Shown in pieces: positions 53,458 to 54,327 of a stretch of 54,327 nt of DNA. Position numbers and translations under genes: made by a program. The stretch's first letter is position 1, and each line of letters starts with the position of its first letter. Location of the stretch: NCBI GenBank assembly GCA_025355965.1, contig JANXYR010000050.1:1-54327 (forward strand). Direction: 5' to 3'. The notes beneath the pieces were generated by a model. The model was not told the origin of the DNA and ran no database searches. It saw nothing but the letters and a program-made list of their open reading frames with translations. The stretch is from Geobacteraceae bacterium. Lineage in GTDB: Bacteria > Desulfobacterota > Desulfuromonadia > Geobacterales > Pseudopelobacteraceae.

Positions 53458-53839
53458 GTTAATTCCTTTTCTGGGAGCGGTGTAAAGACAAAAGCGCACA
53501 CGAACCGAGGAATCAAGCAGATGATTCCAGGAAAGGTAAATGCAGTAACGTGCGGGCAGACAATAAATCTTCGCCTGCCATACGGTCTGCTTGTTTCAAT
53601 CGGGATTGAATGCAGGAGGGGCAGAATGCGATGATCAAAAGAGAAACAACAGACACCATACTGCTGTTTCATGTGGTACAACAATCCAGCACAATAGATG
53701 ATTATTTTATTAGAAGCAAGCTTTTATTTGTTGCTAGATGCCCAAAATATGTATACGCCTGATTCTGCCACTGTACATTGATCCTTTATCGTGCTAATTT
53801 CGCCACGGTTTGTTATCCAGCAGCACCAAGGAGAAGCGC
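53458..53839. other. Intergenic leader region between rhlE and the last gene
   Basis: 380 bp without a gene on either strand. On the minus strand it is the rhlE leader, containing a small inverted repeat with GGAATC and GATTCC arms (about 53509-53528). On the plus strand it contains AAGGAG (53828-53833) for the last gene. No riboswitch or mobile element recognised. Confidence 0.5.
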
Positions 53840-54327
53840 GTGTCTAAACAGTTCGTCAATCTGATAAAAGATCGTGATCCGGTTAATTCCGTGTTTCTGG
53901 TCAAGGATAAAATTCTGGCCATGGCAAAGAACGGCAAGCCTTACATGAATCTGCGCCTGATGGACAAGAGCGGCGATATTGAAGCCAAGGTATGGGACAA
54001 TACGGAGTTGCTCGATAAGCAGTTTGATAAAGATGATTTTGTGCGCATACGTGGCAAGGCTTCGGTCTACATGAATAAAATGCAGGTTGTTATCGCAGAG
54101 ATTGTCAAGGTACCTGAGGAAGAGGTTGTACTGGCCGATTTTTTGCCCGAGTCCCCCCGTGCCGGTGCTGAGATGCGCCAGGAATTGACCGACCTCGGCG
54201 TCCGCGAGCTGCGCACGCCTGAGGAGGTCGACGCCGCCGTGACCGGCACTGCCGGCACCCTGATGATCGTTGTCAACTCGGTCTGCGGCTGCGCGGCGGG
54301 AAAAGCCCGCCCCGGCATCGCGCTCGC
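53840..54327 (+). CDS. Apparent fusion: OB-fold nucleic-acid-binding protein to bacilliredoxin, running off the end
   Basis: An open frame from GTG at 53840 (AAGGAG upstream) to the window end, about 162 residues. Residues 1 to about 105 fit the N-terminus of a YhaM-like 3'-5' exoribonuclease: NSVFLVKDKILAMAKNGKPY and VKVWDN-type OB-fold blocks, ending EEVVLADFLPESPR. After about residue 110 the sequence becomes MRQELTDLGVRELRTPEEVD and VVNSVCGCAAGKARPGI, the CGC active site of BrxA/BrxB-type bacilliredoxins. Codon GC rises sharply from about 54170. The fusion is more likely an assembly chimera than a real gene; the first half alone is a confident OB-fold gene. Confidence 0.7.
   Translation, partial: MSKQFVNLIKDRDPVNSVFLVKDKILAMAKNGKPYMNLRLMDKSGDIEAKVWDNTELLDKQFDKDDFVRIRGKASVYMNKMQVVIAEIVKVPEEEVVLADFLPESPRAGAEMRQELTDLGVRELRTPEEVDAAVTGTAGTLMIVVNSVCGCAAGKARPGIAL

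Noticed and set aside
1..54327. CRISPR arrays, transposases or prophage genes
   Set aside because: No regularly spaced repeats, transposase or integrase motifs, or phage structural genes were seen in any frame.

Overview
The window looks like a chromosomal segment of a Geobacter-like bacterium (Desulfuromonadia/Geobacterales), probably a metagenomic or draft contig. The pointers are an OmbB-OmaB-OmcB type porin/multihaem cytochrome conduit, a delta-proteobacterial flagellar order (flhA-flhF-flhG-fliA-flgFGAHIJNKL), a bacterial family-B DNA polymerase, a TIGR04073-type protein, a CFI-box protein, and a selenocysteine locus with an SbtA/SbtM pair.

Layout. 1-309 is the end of an outer-membrane barrel gene. 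359-5457 holds two GT2 glycosyltransferases, a periplasmic rhodanese, a small exported protein and a polytopic GT-C-like transferase. 5606-6776 encodes exported methionine sulfoxide reductases MsrB and MsrA. 7029-19564 is one long flagellar run (export gate, FlhF/FlhG placement, sigma-28, rod, rings, hook-filament junction). 19694-22128 is an acyl-CoA ligase and an acyl-ACP thioesterase. 22238-24597 is an ArsR-methyltransferase fusion followed by ahcY, with metK at 27511; together these cover the SAM/SAH cycle. 24939-27250 is a secreted metallopeptidase with a CFI-box tail and a small exported partner. 28742-32674 carries DNA polymerase B, a TIGR04073 protein, GalU and an FmdB zinc ribbon.

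33566-37841 encodes an electron conduit across the outer membrane: barrel, 8-haem periplasmic cytochrome and 12-haem lipoprotein cytochrome, with a Pho-box-like triple repeat upstream.

The most interesting part is 39117-43308, a selenocysteine island. It holds selA (minus strand), an unannotated precursor gene sbtA with two in-frame UGA codons in identical SGU-GG contexts, the radical SAM/SPASM maturase sbtM, the tRNA-Sec gene selC (anticodon UCA), and directly after it a second UGA-interrupted small gene for a membrane-anchored candidate selenoprotein. All three UGA codons are followed by hairpins at bacterial SECIS distance. Conventional ORF calling misses both genes. 43487-45576 is mtgA-rlmN, where rlmN carries an in-frame palindromic repeat insertion. 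45654-51949 is a type IV McrBC restriction island with an AlbA_2 ATPase-like protein, a PD-(D/E)XK-like protein and a small helical protein. 52108-53457 is an RhlE-type helicase.

The last gene (53840 to the end) starts as an OB-fold nucleic-acid-binding protein and switches, in frame and with a rise in GC, to a bacilliredoxin (BrxA/BrxB-like) sequence at about 54170. This looks like a chimeric contig end.
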